Of a DNA stretch of 64,000 bases, positions 44,978-54,031 are shown piece after piece. How positions within the stretch are numbered: the stretch's first letter is position 1; each line of letters opens with the position of its first letter. Below the pieces are notes generated by a model, which was not told where the DNA came from, searched no databases, and saw only the letters and a list, made by a program, of their open reading frames with translations. Source of the DNA: Halorubellus litoreus (GTDB taxonomy: Archaea > Halobacteriota > Halobacteria > Halobacteriales > Natrialbaceae). The stretch lies in assembly GCF_037081675.1 (NCBI RefSeq), contig NZ_JAZAQL010000002.1, positions 186,001 through 250,000 of the forward strand, read 5' to 3'. The position numbers were made by a program, and so were the translations under genes.

Positions 44978-45879
44978 GACAGTAGTAGTGTAGTAGTGGC
45001 ACCAGCCACTGCCACTGGCACCGCTACTGCAGTTATCCTTCTGCAGTCTTGCGGTTAGATGTGTTCGGGGAAGCTGTACTCTGGTAGGGCTATACTCTCT
45101 CCCGGCTTGTTCAGAAAAAAATGTTCTGAGTGAGTTGGCTCGGTTAGCCATATCCACGGTTGATCGGCTGGCGATGGTCCTCAGTCCTGGTGATTGATTG
45201 GTCGTGTGTTTTTCCATCTGTTTCTTCGGCTGAGACTCTAAGACCGCGCCCCCGACGCCGTCGATCGACGTCAGGTCCGTCGCCCAAACTACTGATAGTT
45301 GTAACTGCTTGGGAAACGCTTATAAACGGACCCACAGAAGGAATAAAGCAAGTTCGAGGTGATGTGGTGGTACGCATTGCACCTCGAACCTCCGGTTCTT
45401 CCGTAGGCTGGTACTGTGGTCTCGCCTTTGACCCCCTTATTATCCGGCTGTATATAAATGTCTGTGTGGGTGGTCGTTCAAACTAACCGCTGAGATCCCT
45501 ACCCATTTCGATTGATGTCCAGAGTAAACATACAGCGTGCGTCTCTTACACGTCACCTCCTACTTCTTTGCAGATGGTCCTAAGTGAGTTGGTATGTCCG
45601 AAGTCCCAACAACAGTAGCGGATCGGCTCAGTGTTGTCGTCTGGTGAACGCTGTATCCCCTCCCTGCTCGCGCCTCCCGTTCGGTCGGCACTCGCTGAGG
45701 AAGGGGGCTTAGCGCCTACTTTCAGCTAAATTGCCTTGCCCTTCGACGAGTAGAATTGCGTACGTACTTTTAATTCAAGAACCTACCAATATGTGCAGCC
45801 CGATGCCCTAGTGATGTAGTCACGAAAGGGCCGCGTGCTAGAACACGCGACCGGGCTGTTCCAATCTAATCGAACAGCA
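44978..45879. other. Large intergenic region, possible origin or regulatory zone
   Basis: About 900 bp between divergent genes without coding frames of merit. It holds GTAGTA-type short repeats (44985-45000), small inverted repeats such as GGCACCAGCC near 45000, and the hairpin at 45352. Together with the palindromes it is the best candidate region for a replication origin or control region in the right arm. Confidence 0.4.
45318..45395 (+). ncRNA. Candidate small RNA or terminator hairpin
   Basis: A perfect 10-bp stem GTTCGAGGTG (45352-45361) and CACCTCGAAC (45380-45389) closes an 18-nt loop. A TATA-like CTTATAAAC is at about 45318-45326, some 25-30 bp upstream. No open frame follows. It could be a short structured RNA or a transcription terminator. 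There is no adjacent gene ending here, which favours the first. Confidence 0.35.
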
Positions 45880-46464
45880 ATGTCCACTACAACCTCTAAC
45901 CCACAAAAGGCTCTCGGCACTCTCTCGCCGAGAGACGTTCCTATCCAGCAACTGCCAGTCGTTGAATTGTCCGCTAAGCACGTTCGCCGAGCAGGTGAGT
46001 TGGCGAAAGATCGTAACAAATCGTACCATCAGATCGACGGAGGAACCACCTTCGGTGCGAACGATTCGCTGACGAGTCATCAAACCGGGATTTTAGGGGA
46101 GATGGCCATTGCCGAACTATACGCCACTGATATCGATACCGAGGTCCATCCCTTCGGAGACGGTGGAATTGACGTCCACCTTTGGGAGGGGGTCACAGCG
46201 GATGTGAAGGCAACTAAAACAGACAAGATGCAGTATCCGCAGCTCCTGGTCTGTGACGATAACACACTCACCGCCGATCTGTACTTTGTAACGCATATAA
46301 CTGATTGGCACTCGGACGCTGCAAAGGTTCGTGTACTCGGCTATGCCACGAGAAGCCAGGTAGCAGAAAAAACACCCTATCCCCATCCTGGTTCCACGAA
46401 GAACTATGTGGTTGAACCGGAAGAGCTGACACTCCCGCCGCTGGTGCAAGCCTCCCATGAGTAG
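45880..46464 (+). CDS. PD-(D/E)XK nuclease-like protein
   Basis: A 194-aa protein. A helical start (VVELSAKHVRRAGELAKDRN) leads to a restriction-endonuclease-like core: Glu in TGILGEMAIAELYATDID (about residue 76), Asp in FGDGGIDVHLWEG (about 97), and DVK in VTADVKATKTDKMQYPQLLV (about 108-110), then a strand LYFVTHITD. This E...D...DxK order fits PD-(D/E)XK nucleases of the restriction or Holliday-junction type. Start at ATG 45880 (MSTTTSNPQK). It overlaps the following AAA+ gene by 8 bp, so the two are likely translated together and act together. Confidence 0.7.
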   Translation: MSTTTSNPQKALGTLSPRDVPIQQLPVVELSAKHVRRAGELAKDRNKSYHQIDGGTTFGANDSLTSHQTGILGEMAIAELYATDIDTEVHPFGDGGIDVHLWEGVTADVKATKTDKMQYPQLLVCDDNTLTADLYFVTHITDWHSDAAKVRVLGYATRSQVAEKTPYPHPGSTKNYVVEPEELTLPPLVQASHE

Positions 46465-47632
46465 GTTCAATATGGTCGTGGTGACCACCGGCGCTGTTCT
46501 GGTACTATCTGGCTTGTGGATTGCCAACACCACTCTGCGCGATGTAGGATGGCTGCCCGAAGTTGGGCCTTCGACGGTTGCACTTACCGCTCTAATTGGT
46601 CCGATCATCTACTACGCAGACCGTTTGTCTGAATCGGGTACCTCTACAACAAGCAACGACGACAGAGCCGAGATAGACCCGGAGGATCTGAAAGCACGAA
46701 CGGAGAGGTGGTCGGAGGAGGCCATGATCAATCCGGCCTTCCCATCAGGGCACGGACCAGAGGAGGCATCGGGTGACGGAAACTTGGCTGCGGGTAATGA
46801 ATCCAACGAGGCCGCTGGCGATTCTGATGACACGTCAAGGACCTCGAAGGATGATACAGAGGTCGAAGATTCGGAATTCGAGTTCAATTGGTTGAATGAG
46901 ACGGGGGTCAACTTCGCAGATATCGGTGGTATGGAAGGCCAGAAGCAAGAGCTTCTGAGAGACGTCATAACGCCGTTAAGCAATCGTGAGAAGGCAAATG
47001 CGCTCGGTGTCACAGCTCCGAATATCGTTTTTCACGGTCCGCCAGGTACCGGGAAAACCTATCTGGCGAAGGCCCTTGCGACTGAACTCGATTTGCCAGT
47101 AGCGCTCTTGAGTGGCGCTGACATCCAGAGCAAGTGGATCAACGAGTCTGCATCAACGGTCAGGGCTCTATTTGCTGAGGCTCAAGAAGTGGCTTCAAGC
47201 GAGGGTGGGGCAGTCGTGTTCATCGACGAGGTGGATTCCGTACTGAAACAGCGGACAGGTGGTGGAAATACGCATGAAGAGGACACTAAAGTTGTAAACG
47301 AGTTCTTGGGTGGCCTGGAAGAAACTGGTGAGCATAACATCGTTTTCATCGGTGCTACGAATCGTCTAAACGCGCTGGACGATGCTGGTATGCGGTCTGG
47401 ACGTATCGATAAGAAGGTCCACATTGGGAAACCAGATACCGCAGCGCGTGAGGCGATTCTCCGTGCGCAACTCGACGAGCGTCGGCACGATATCTCGGAT
47501 GCTGAAATCAAAGAATTGGCTGCTAGAACCGATGAAGCCGTAGCAGCAGATTTGAAAGCCATCATCGACAAAGCCGCTAAAAAGACCCTTGTCCGTGGGG
47601 GTACCGTTGTTCGTTCTCGGGACCTCCGCTGA
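46457..47632 (+). CDS. Membrane-anchored AAA+ ATPase (FtsH/Cdc48-like)
   Basis: A 391-aa protein. Two hydrophobic segments at the N terminus (about 5-23 and 38-54) are followed by an acidic linker and one classical AAA+ module: NFADIGGMEGQKQELLRDVI, Walker A FHGPPGTGKTYLAKAL (about 194-209), pore-loop-like IQSKWINESASTVRALF, Walker B AVVFIDEVDSVL (about 252-263), and second-region GATNRLNALDDAGMRSGRID with arginine fingers. There is no M41 protease domain, so it is not FtsH itself. It would unfold or remodel a protein at the membrane. It overlaps the nuclease gene and precedes the AddAB-like genes in the same direction. Confidence 0.85.
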   Translation: MSRFNMVVVTTGAVLVLSGLWIANTTLRDVGWLPEVGPSTVALTALIGPIIYYADRLSESGTSTTSNDDRAEIDPEDLKARTERWSEEAMINPAFPSGHGPEEASGDGNLAAGNESNEAAGDSDDTSRTSKDDTEVEDSEFEFNWLNETGVNFADIGGMEGQKQELLRDVITPLSNREKANALGVTAPNIVFHGPPGTGKTYLAKALATELDLPVALLSGADIQSKWINESASTVRALFAEAQEVASSEGGAVVFIDEVDSVLKQRTGGGNTHEEDTKVVNEFLGGLEETGEHNIVFIGATNRLNALDDAGMRSGRIDKKVHIGKPDTAAREAILRAQLDERRHDISDAEIKELAARTDEAVAADLKAIIDKAAKKTLVRGGTVVRSRDLR

Positions 47633-47821
47633 ACCAGACGAAGCACCCATTCTGTCACCGACTTTGGTCGTCGATAATACCGTTCAAGCTGTTACCCTGC
47701 AGTTAGTCGCGTTCGAGAGGCTTGAAACCGTTTCCTGAAGCAGTACTCAGACTCCCCGCCGATAATCACGAAAGTGGTTAGAAATGCATGAGTATAAGTT
47801 GATTGTCAACAGCGGTTCTAT

Positions 47822-47992
47822 GTGCCCTCTAAACAAACTCTCGCAGTCGAGATAGACGGGACCACAGCTGGATCTCCGTCAGGTGACGCCGAATCTCCAG
47901 GGCGATTGGCGATTTCGAATCGGGAAGACACCTCTTCAGTGTTGGAGTACATACCAGTTAGAACCAGAGAAGAAACGCTGGTGATGATGTGA
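47822..47992 (+). CDS. Small protein of the AddAB-like operon (56 aa)
   Basis: A GTG-initiated frame of 56 codons, ending 2 bp before the ATG of the AddB-like N-terminal gene. Sample text: TLAVEIDGTTAGSPSGDAES, and SNREDTSSVLEYIPVRTREE. It has haloarchaeal acidic composition and tight spacing to the next gene, which favours a real gene. No family was recognised. Alternative: an untranslated leader with a chance frame. Confidence 0.4.
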   Translation: MPSKQTLAVEIDGTTAGSPSGDAESPGRLAISNREDTSSVLEYIPVRTREETLVMM

Positions 47993-47994
47993 TT

Positions 47995-48810
47995 ATGCAA
48001 CACGAGCACAGTCTCTTCGACCCGCTCTCAGGCTTGACTCTTCACGTCGGGGGCGAAATGCAATTGTTGGAGCGGGCACGTCAGTCCCCGGAACCGAAGG
48101 AGCTCGTCGTTGCGCCCGTGGAGTTACACCAACGGAACGTTCAGCGCCGACTGCGTGAAGCGAACAGGCCGAAAGACGTGTTCGAGTTCGACGATCCGGT
48201 CGGTGTGTGCCGTACCATCCTCCGCGGGGAGAGCGAATCCACGGAAGCCATCGACCGCATAGATCGTCTCGCTCTGGTCCGGGACCTACTTGACAACTCG
48301 CCGGAATCGGTGACTCCAACGGTATCTTTGCCCGCTGGAATTGACTCCCGTGGCCCGCAGCATGTTGAACAGGTCCGGGCGGAGGTAGAGGCGGTCACTA
48401 ACTTCCATCCTGAGCGAATCGCGGCGTGGGAAGACGCGAGTACCGAGCTGTACGACCCGATTGATTTGGATACCGCTGAATTACTCGAAGTGGCGCTTGA
48501 CGTCGAACACGGTCTCCGAGAACCGACACCGAAAGCCACCTCCGAAACGGAGCTCGTGCGTCGAGCTACTCGGGCACTGACCGCCACGGACGGGGGAGCG
48601 TGGACGAACGTGTTCGCGCATATCGATCGGCTGTCGCTCGTGGGACTCAGCAGTATCTCCGCGGACCTCGCAGATTTCGTTCACGGGCTGGTTGCGACGA
48701 CGACGCTCGACGTACACGTACACTTCCGGGCGGCGACAGGGGAATACCTCAAGAGCCGGGTGCCAGCCCTGTTTGACGTGTCCGAACCCGGTCAGGTGAT
48801 GTTCGAATGA
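47995..48810 (+). CDS. AddB-like protein, N-terminal half
   Basis: A 271-aa protein that resembles the first (inactive-helicase) domain of AddB/RecC-like subunits: LLERARQSPEPKELVVAPVE followed by LHQRNVQRRLRE is like the opening segment, and STEAIDRIDRLALVRDLLDN corresponds to the helical insertion. A later part ends WTNVFAHIDRLSLVGLSSIS with a strand-helix pattern. No Walker A motif is present. It overlaps the next gene by 4 bp (ATGA), and the next gene continues the AddB fold, so the two together equal one AddB lacking the C-terminal nuclease. ATG 47995 was chosen over GTG 47989. Confidence 0.6.
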   Translation: MQHEHSLFDPLSGLTLHVGGEMQLLERARQSPEPKELVVAPVELHQRNVQRRLREANRPKDVFEFDDPVGVCRTILRGESESTEAIDRIDRLALVRDLLDNSPESVTPTVSLPAGIDSRGPQHVEQVRAEVEAVTNFHPERIAAWEDASTELYDPIDLDTAELLEVALDVEHGLREPTPKATSETELVRRATRALTATDGGAWTNVFAHIDRLSLVGLSSISADLADFVHGLVATTTLDVHVHFRAATGEYLKSRVPALFDVSEPGQVMFE

Positions 48811-50051
48811 CTTCACCAGAGCGCCGCGCGCTGGCGCGGCCACCGCAGTCGCCCGAAGTTCCCGTCGTCGAGATGGTATCAGAGACACGCCGCGATGAAG
48901 CGCGGAGCGTGATGGCACTGGTCGCCGCTCTCAAGCAGAGAGGGGTGCCGATTCGTGATATCGCCGTCGTCGCCCGCGACCTCGATACTTATGAAGAACC
49001 GCTTTCCCGAGCCGCGGTACGACAAGGAATTACACCAGTGTTTTGGACGCAGCTCCGCGTGACGCGGACCCGTCCGTACGCACTCGTTGAATCAGTCTGT
49101 GACGCCGTCGGCGACGACGAGGTCGACAAGCGAACGCTCCTCAGACCGCTGGAACATCGGTGGACCCCATCCGATATCGATGAGGTAGACTGGCCTATAG
49201 AACCGCAGACCATCCAACGAGCGAAATCCTCCCTGCCAGAGGGAGCGCTGTCTCTCGATGAATGGATAGAGTTGGTAGAGGGGAGCGATGACGTCGATTA
49301 CCGAATCGGTAGGTTCGTCCGATGGCTCGCTGACACACCGGAGCCTCACCCGGATCAGGTCGAATCTGTCCTCAGCGACGTCGTCGAGGCGTACGCCGAG
49401 CACGGGCTTCCGGAGACGGAAGCCGCTGATTCTCCAGCGCTCATGAAAACGGAGACCGAAGCGCGTGCAATCATTCGTATCCGAACCCTCGTGGAACAGC
49501 TTCCGCACAAGTTCGCAGACCGCCTCGATGAAGGATCCCTGGACCAGTCGTGGAACGCAGTCGCTGAGCTGGCGAACGTCATCGCCACGCAGCGTCCGGG
49601 GCGACGGGAACACTCGAACGCGCGCGCCGTTGACGTGCTGGAGGCTAACGACATTTGGGCGCTCGATATCCCCTATGTCCTCGCTGTCGGGTTAACGGCC
49701 AACGAGTGGCCAAGTGAAACGGCGTCCCCGATTCAACCGGAGTTTCAGGAAGCGGTGCTTCGCGGAGACGGCGAAGCGTCGAAACTCGCGCCCGACGCGT
49801 CGTGGACCGATGGCAGAGACCGAGATCACCTAGCGGACACGCTCCGTGCAGCGGCGCACGGCGTAGTCGTGACCCGTCACGTGGAGACTATCAGCGGTGA
49901 CCGTGTTCACCCGTCTCCGTTTCTGGAATCTCTCGACGTCAAGGCCGTCCCCGAGACAGAGCTGCAGCGGCTGAGGAGTACGGATAGGGCGTTACCGGCC
50001 GAAGTTCGGAGGATGTTAGCTGACGAGACGGTGGAGGAAACAGATGACTGA
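48807..50051 (+). CDS. AddB-like protein, C-terminal helicase-like half
   Basis: A 414-aa protein with traits of the second RecA-like part of AddB/RecB/PcrA enzymes: IRDIAVVARDLDTYEEPLSR with AAVRQGITPVFW, motif V-like PYVLAVGLTANEWPSETAS (about 280-298), and motif VI-like DRDHLADTLRAAAHGVVVTR followed by GDRVHPSPFLESL (about 335-375). A C-terminal Cas4-type iron-sulphur nuclease domain, as in bacterial AddB, is absent. It overlaps its neighbours at both ends (4 and 8 bp), so the three are translationally coupled. Likely role: structural and end-recognition partner of the UvrD-like subunit. Confidence 0.7.
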   Translation: MTSPERRALARPPQSPEVPVVEMVSETRRDEARSVMALVAALKQRGVPIRDIAVVARDLDTYEEPLSRAAVRQGITPVFWTQLRVTRTRPYALVESVCDAVGDDEVDKRTLLRPLEHRWTPSDIDEVDWPIEPQTIQRAKSSLPEGALSLDEWIELVEGSDDVDYRIGRFVRWLADTPEPHPDQVESVLSDVVEAYAEHGLPETEAADSPALMKTETEARAIIRIRTLVEQLPHKFADRLDEGSLDQSWNAVAELANVIATQRPGRREHSNARAVDVLEANDIWALDIPYVLAVGLTANEWPSETASPIQPEFQEAVLRGDGEASKLAPDASWTDGRDRDHLADTLRAAAHGVVVTRHVETISGDRVHPSPFLESLDVKAVPETELQRLRSTDRALPAEVRRMLADETVEETDD

Positions 50052-53000
50052 GAACGACGACCAGAGCGGTGAAGAGCCGATTCGCCTGAGGGGCGCACAG
50101 CGAGACATCAGAGACGCGTATTTCGGTCACGACAGCGGTCTCTTCACGCTGGCTTGCGTCGCGGGTGCCGGGAAGTCGACCACCGCGTATCGTATTGCCG
50201 CGGAGGACATCCTCCGACGCTACGTTGACGGCGACTACACGCCGGAACAGCACGTTGCGGTTCTCTCTTTCAACAGCGATGAGGCTGCTGATATTGTTCC
50301 AAACGTCTGTGAGCAGCTTCGAACCATCGTCCGACACGACATCAGTCAGGTGGCGTCTGAAGTGTCCGAGGCTGAGGTCGAGATGTTGGTCCAACGCCTT
50401 CAGCAAGCGCCGTTTATGGGTACCATCGACAGTCTCTTGCGCGGCGTCTTGCGGGACTTCGCCCACGATGTCGGTTTCGACGAAATGCCATCCATAGGCA
50501 ACGAGGCTCTGCTGAACCGAGTTAACGCAGAATGCTACGAGCGGCTTGAGACCGACCCGTCCCTTGCGGGACGACTCGCAGCGCTTGAGTCGGCGTACCC
50601 CTCTGGCGACTACGACGACGGTGTCGCAGACATGCTGGAGAGCGCCGTAACGTACTGCCGAGACCGGCAGCTCTCGACGTCGGCGTTCCGTGAGAAACTC
50701 GAACAGACGCGCGACGCTGTGTACGAGGACGAGCCAAAGTCGTTCGACGATATCGTCGCGGCTGTAGAGCGTATGGTTGGCGATGACGACGTCGAGGACG
50801 CTGTTCGGACAGAGATCGATCAGGGAGACCGAGAGCGACTCGTCACCGCTGACAGGACTCTCTATGCAGAGTGGTGCGGGCGAATCGATGACTTCTGCGC
50901 GTTGCTATCGGCCTACCGAGAGACGTATCGAGAGCTGACCCGCGAGTACGGTGTCCTCTCTCACACTGACGTGGCATATCTCGTTGCGTCATACCTCGAC
51001 GGTACGCTTTCAGATTCCGCACAGGTGGAGAGTATCGATGCTGCTCGACGTCGGCGTGTCCTTCAGCGGTATCACGGTCGGTTGGAGAGCCTGATCATCG
51101 ACGAGGCGCAGGACGTGTCCAAGGTCCAGCACGCGGCACTCTCGCAACTTGTTCGACCGGACACGCGCGTCTTCGCCTGCGGTGACGTCTTCCAATCGAT
51201 CTATCGCTGGCGACACGCCGATCCGACGCTATTCCAGTCGGCGACGGCTGACGGAGAGTACCTCGGAATCGACTGGCGAACCCATTGCAACGAGACCGCG
51301 ACGACGACCCATCGGTGCGTTCCGGAGGTTGCCGGAGCCATCAATTCAATTTCCGAGCCGCTGTTCTCTGATCCGGCGCGCGGTGACATCGGGGACCTCC
51401 AGACGGTGTTCTCTCCTCTCGAAGCCGCTCGGGAGGCAACAGCGGGTAAATCCGTCCACGTTTCCTCGTTCTCAAGCAATCACCGCCCGGGTTCTCCGGA
51501 GTGGGCAAACCCTGACGAAGCGAAGGGAGAAGCGGACATCTTGGCGAGGCATATCAAACAGGGACTCGCCGACGGAACGTTCACGGATCAAGACGGCGAC
51601 CCGCTCGGCATTACCGTCCTGTTCCGAAAGGGCACACGGATGGGGGAATATGAATCCGCATTCGATTCCGAGGACCTCCGTGTTAGGACTGCCAGCGGGC
51701 ACCTCTTCGACGACCCCGCAGTCGATGCGGTGTTCGAGGTCTGTGACTGGCTGGTCGACCCCGGATGCTCGGAGCGGACACGGCAGCTCGTGAACGCGGG
51801 TGATTTGGGCTTGGCATCACTCGATACCGCCTTCGAAACGCACAATTGGAATCTCCGCGCTGTCCTCACAGAAGCCGATGACATCTCGGAGTCGCAGAGA
51901 AAGACGCTCACCGGTCTGCAGCGACTTCGTGAGCAGCGTGACGTCGTCGAGATGCAATCTGCATCGGCGTACTTGGAAGACGTCATCGAGATGCTCGCGC
52001 TTCGCGCTGCCTCGAACAAGCGCTTCCCCGGAGTGGATGCGGAGCAGCGCGTCGCCAACCTCGACGCGCTCGTCGAGACAGTCGCTCAGTGGGAAGGAGA
52101 CGAACGGTACGGCCCGAAGGAGCTACTCGACCTCGTCGCGCCGTTCCGTAACTCGCCGAGCGATGGGCCGATGCAGCCCGACATCTCAGGCTCGAATTAC
52201 GACGTAGAATTCCGCACGGTCCATCGAGCCAAAGGGGATGAGGACGACGTCGTCGCCATCGCCGATCCGGGATTCGATATGTGGTCTCAAGGCCCACAGT
52301 CAGAGCGATTCGTTACGCAAGGTCCAATTGCTGGACTCGCCCCGCCTACAGACACGGAGGTGCCGACAGATATCGATATCCCACCCTTCGCCGGTGGTCT
52401 GTACAATCCCGATACAGGCCGAACACGCGATATCGGTCTCCGGTGGGCCACTGCCCGATGGCGCGATACTGTAGCTGATACCACAGACGCCGACGGACTC
52501 GTAGGACCTGACCGGCTCCAGCAAGTGGTTAGCAACGAGCGGGGCGAGGCCTGGCGGTTGCTCTACGTCGCGTTGACTCGCGCACGAGACCATCTCGTTC
52601 TTCCACTCCCACAGTCTCTCCCCTCGGGAAGCTATCGAGATCGCTGGCTCGAAAGCCTGCGAGACGGGATTTCGTTCGACGGTGGCACAGAATCCTACAC
52701 CGCCTCAACCCCGACAGACCAGATAAATATCGGCGTCAACGACGTCAAGCCGTTCGCCAAACGAGAGCGAACGTCACAATCGTCGATCTCCCCCTCTGTC
52801 GCGGTTAAGCCGATACGAAGAGACCGCCTGGAGTCGTGGGTGCCGAGATTCGTCAACCCGAGCACGTTGTACCCACTCACCGAGGACCCCGACGAGTTCG
52901 CTCTCGCTCATCTCCTCGATGAGTCACTCCACACGGAAGCGAACGACGTGTCCGACGAACTTCCGCTAGAGTTCGACGAACTTGGGCCCGAAGAGGTCGG

Positions 53001-53544
53001 ATCGGAGGTCCACGAGATTCTCACGGCCTTAGTCGACCACGGTGTTTCAGAAAATGAGCTCCGGTCGATGGACACAGTAGTCAGAGAGACCTTCGAAGAG
53101 ACCCTCGATGACCGGATCAGTGACGGTGAACGTGACGGACTGTGGTCCTTCTTCGACGATGTCGTCGACGACTTTCTGTCTTCGGATCTGTGGGATTCCA
53201 TCCAGAGGGCGGAGTCGGTTAGCGTGGAGAAGCCGGTCGACGGGCTTGTCGAAGTCGCAGGTGTCGAGGTCGAGGTACACGGAGAGGCGGACTTCGTCGT
53301 CGACTTACCGTGTGGCGACCGTCGCGTTACCGATGCGAAGATCACGCTCACGGAACAGACCGCGGAAACAAAGAGAAGATACGAACTACAGGTCGCCGCT
53401 TACGTGTACCTCTTCGAACAGCAGGGTGAATCGACTGAATCGATCGAACCGGCGGTCGAGACGTTCGGCGTCGAATCGGATACGGTGATGTCCGTCTGGC
53501 CAAACGAAATTACTGAACGTCGTATAGGCGAACTCCTAGATTAG
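50044..53544 (+). CDS. AddA/RecB-like UvrD helicase with C-terminal nuclease
   Basis: An 1166-aa superfamily 1A helicase-nuclease. Walker A is CVAGAGKSTTAYR (about 38-50), motif II LIIDEAQDVSKVQHAAL (about 349-365), motif III/IV FACGDVFQSIYRWRHADP (about 378-395), motif V FRTVHRAKGDEDDVVAIADP (about 721-740), and motif VI LLYVALTRARDHLVLP (about 838-853). The C terminus has the RecB-family nuclease: EVHGEADFVVDLP then RRVTDAKITL (D...DxK, about 1078-1101) and YELQVAAYVYLFEQQ. All catalytic motifs are intact. With the split AddB-like pair it should process DNA double-strand ends. The only end of the operon showing a boundary is the IS terminus 2 bp after its stop. Confidence 0.85.
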   Translation: MTENDDQSGEEPIRLRGAQRDIRDAYFGHDSGLFTLACVAGAGKSTTAYRIAAEDILRRYVDGDYTPEQHVAVLSFNSDEAADIVPNVCEQLRTIVRHDISQVASEVSEAEVEMLVQRLQQAPFMGTIDSLLRGVLRDFAHDVGFDEMPSIGNEALLNRVNAECYERLETDPSLAGRLAALESAYPSGDYDDGVADMLESAVTYCRDRQLSTSAFREKLEQTRDAVYEDEPKSFDDIVAAVERMVGDDDVEDAVRTEIDQGDRERLVTADRTLYAEWCGRIDDFCALLSAYRETYRELTREYGVLSHTDVAYLVASYLDGTLSDSAQVESIDAARRRRVLQRYHGRLESLIIDEAQDVSKVQHAALSQLVRPDTRVFACGDVFQSIYRWRHADPTLFQSATADGEYLGIDWRTHCNETATTTHRCVPEVAGAINSISEPLFSDPARGDIGDLQTVFSPLEAAREATAGKSVHVSSFSSNHRPGSPEWANPDEAKGEADILARHIKQGLADGTFTDQDGDPLGITVLFRKGTRMGEYESAFDSEDLRVRTASGHLFDDPAVDAVFEVCDWLVDPGCSERTRQLVNAGDLGLASLDTAFETHNWNLRAVLTEADDISESQRKTLTGLQRLREQRDVVEMQSASAYLEDVIEMLALRAASNKRFPGVDAEQRVANLDALVETVAQWEGDERYGPKELLDLVAPFRNSPSDGPMQPDISGSNYDVEFRTVHRAKGDEDDVVAIADPGFDMWSQGPQSERFVTQGPIAGLAPPTDTEVPTDIDIPPFAGGLYNPDTGRTRDIGLRWATARWRDTVADTTDADGLVGPDRLQQVVSNERGEAWRLLYVALTRARDHLVLPLPQSLPSGSYRDRWLESLRDGISFDGGTESYTASTPTDQINIGVNDVKPFAKRERTSQSSISPSVAVKPIRRDRLESWVPRFVNPSTLYPLTEDPDEFALAHLLDESLHTEANDVSDELPLEFDELGPEEVGSEVHEILTALVDHGVSENELRSMDTVVRETFEETLDDRISDGERDGLWSFFDDVVDDFLSSDLWDSIQRAESVSVEKPVDGLVEVAGVEVEVHGEADFVVDLPCGDRRVTDAKITLTEQTAETKRRYELQVAAYVYLFEQQGESTESIEPAVETFGVESDTVMSVWPNEITERRIGELLD

Positions 53545-53545
53545 C

Positions 53546-53561
53546 GGCTCTGTTGAAATCC
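53546..53561 (+). mobile_element. Solitary IS terminus
   Basis: GGCTCTGTTGAAATCC is the classical end of haloarchaeal IS5-type elements and matches the ends near 8190 and 10271. No transposase follows. It is a scar or a decayed element ending somewhere before 53642. Confidence 0.45.
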
Positions 53562-53641
53562 TGTGCGTTCGACATCATCGTCGATGAAATAACCGTTAGG
53601 TAGATGTGCGTATCTGGCACGGATACCCGGAAGAGGACCAT

Positions 53642-54031
53642 CTATTCGGATCGGTCAATCCACTCAGCAGGTATCAAGAACGAGCCATGCATATATCGGC
53701 CACCGTGTGTGTAATCAATGAGTTCTGCCGTCGAAGTAGTCATCCAACAGCTTAGTGCCCGCTGTACCTCTTCATCATCGACATGCGAATTCTCAAATGC
53801 GGCTTTACTGAAAGGCTCCTCAATCGAGATGATGGCGTACTCTTTAGACTCGTACACTAGATCGATTATTTCAGATTCCTCAATATCGAACTGATTTAGT
53901 GCCGATTTGAATTGGCTATAAAAATCAAAGGCAGCCCGCTCAAGCCGAGCAGAATCGTCCACCGGTATATAACCCCTCTCGACTGTGTCAAACAGCATCT
54001 CGTCCGACAGAGGGAGTTCTGCGATGCTCAT
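53642..54031 (-). CDS. Hypothetical protein
   Basis: A 129-aa acidic protein, not recognised. Parts such as RLERAAFDFYSQFKSALNQF and FENSHVDDEEVQRALSCWMT look helical, and the end (DYTHGGRYMHGSFLIPAEWI) looks like a strand pair. No catalytic motif. ATG 54031 (MSIAELPLSDEM) was preferred to an upstream alternative. Its place next to the integrase block suggests an accessory element gene. Confidence 0.55.
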   Translation of the reverse strand: MSIAELPLSDEMLFDTVERGYIPVDDSARLERAAFDFYSQFKSALNQFDIEESEIIDLVYESKEYAIISIEEPFSKAAFENSHVDDEEVQRALSCWMTTSTAELIDYTHGGRYMHGSFLIPAEWIDRSE

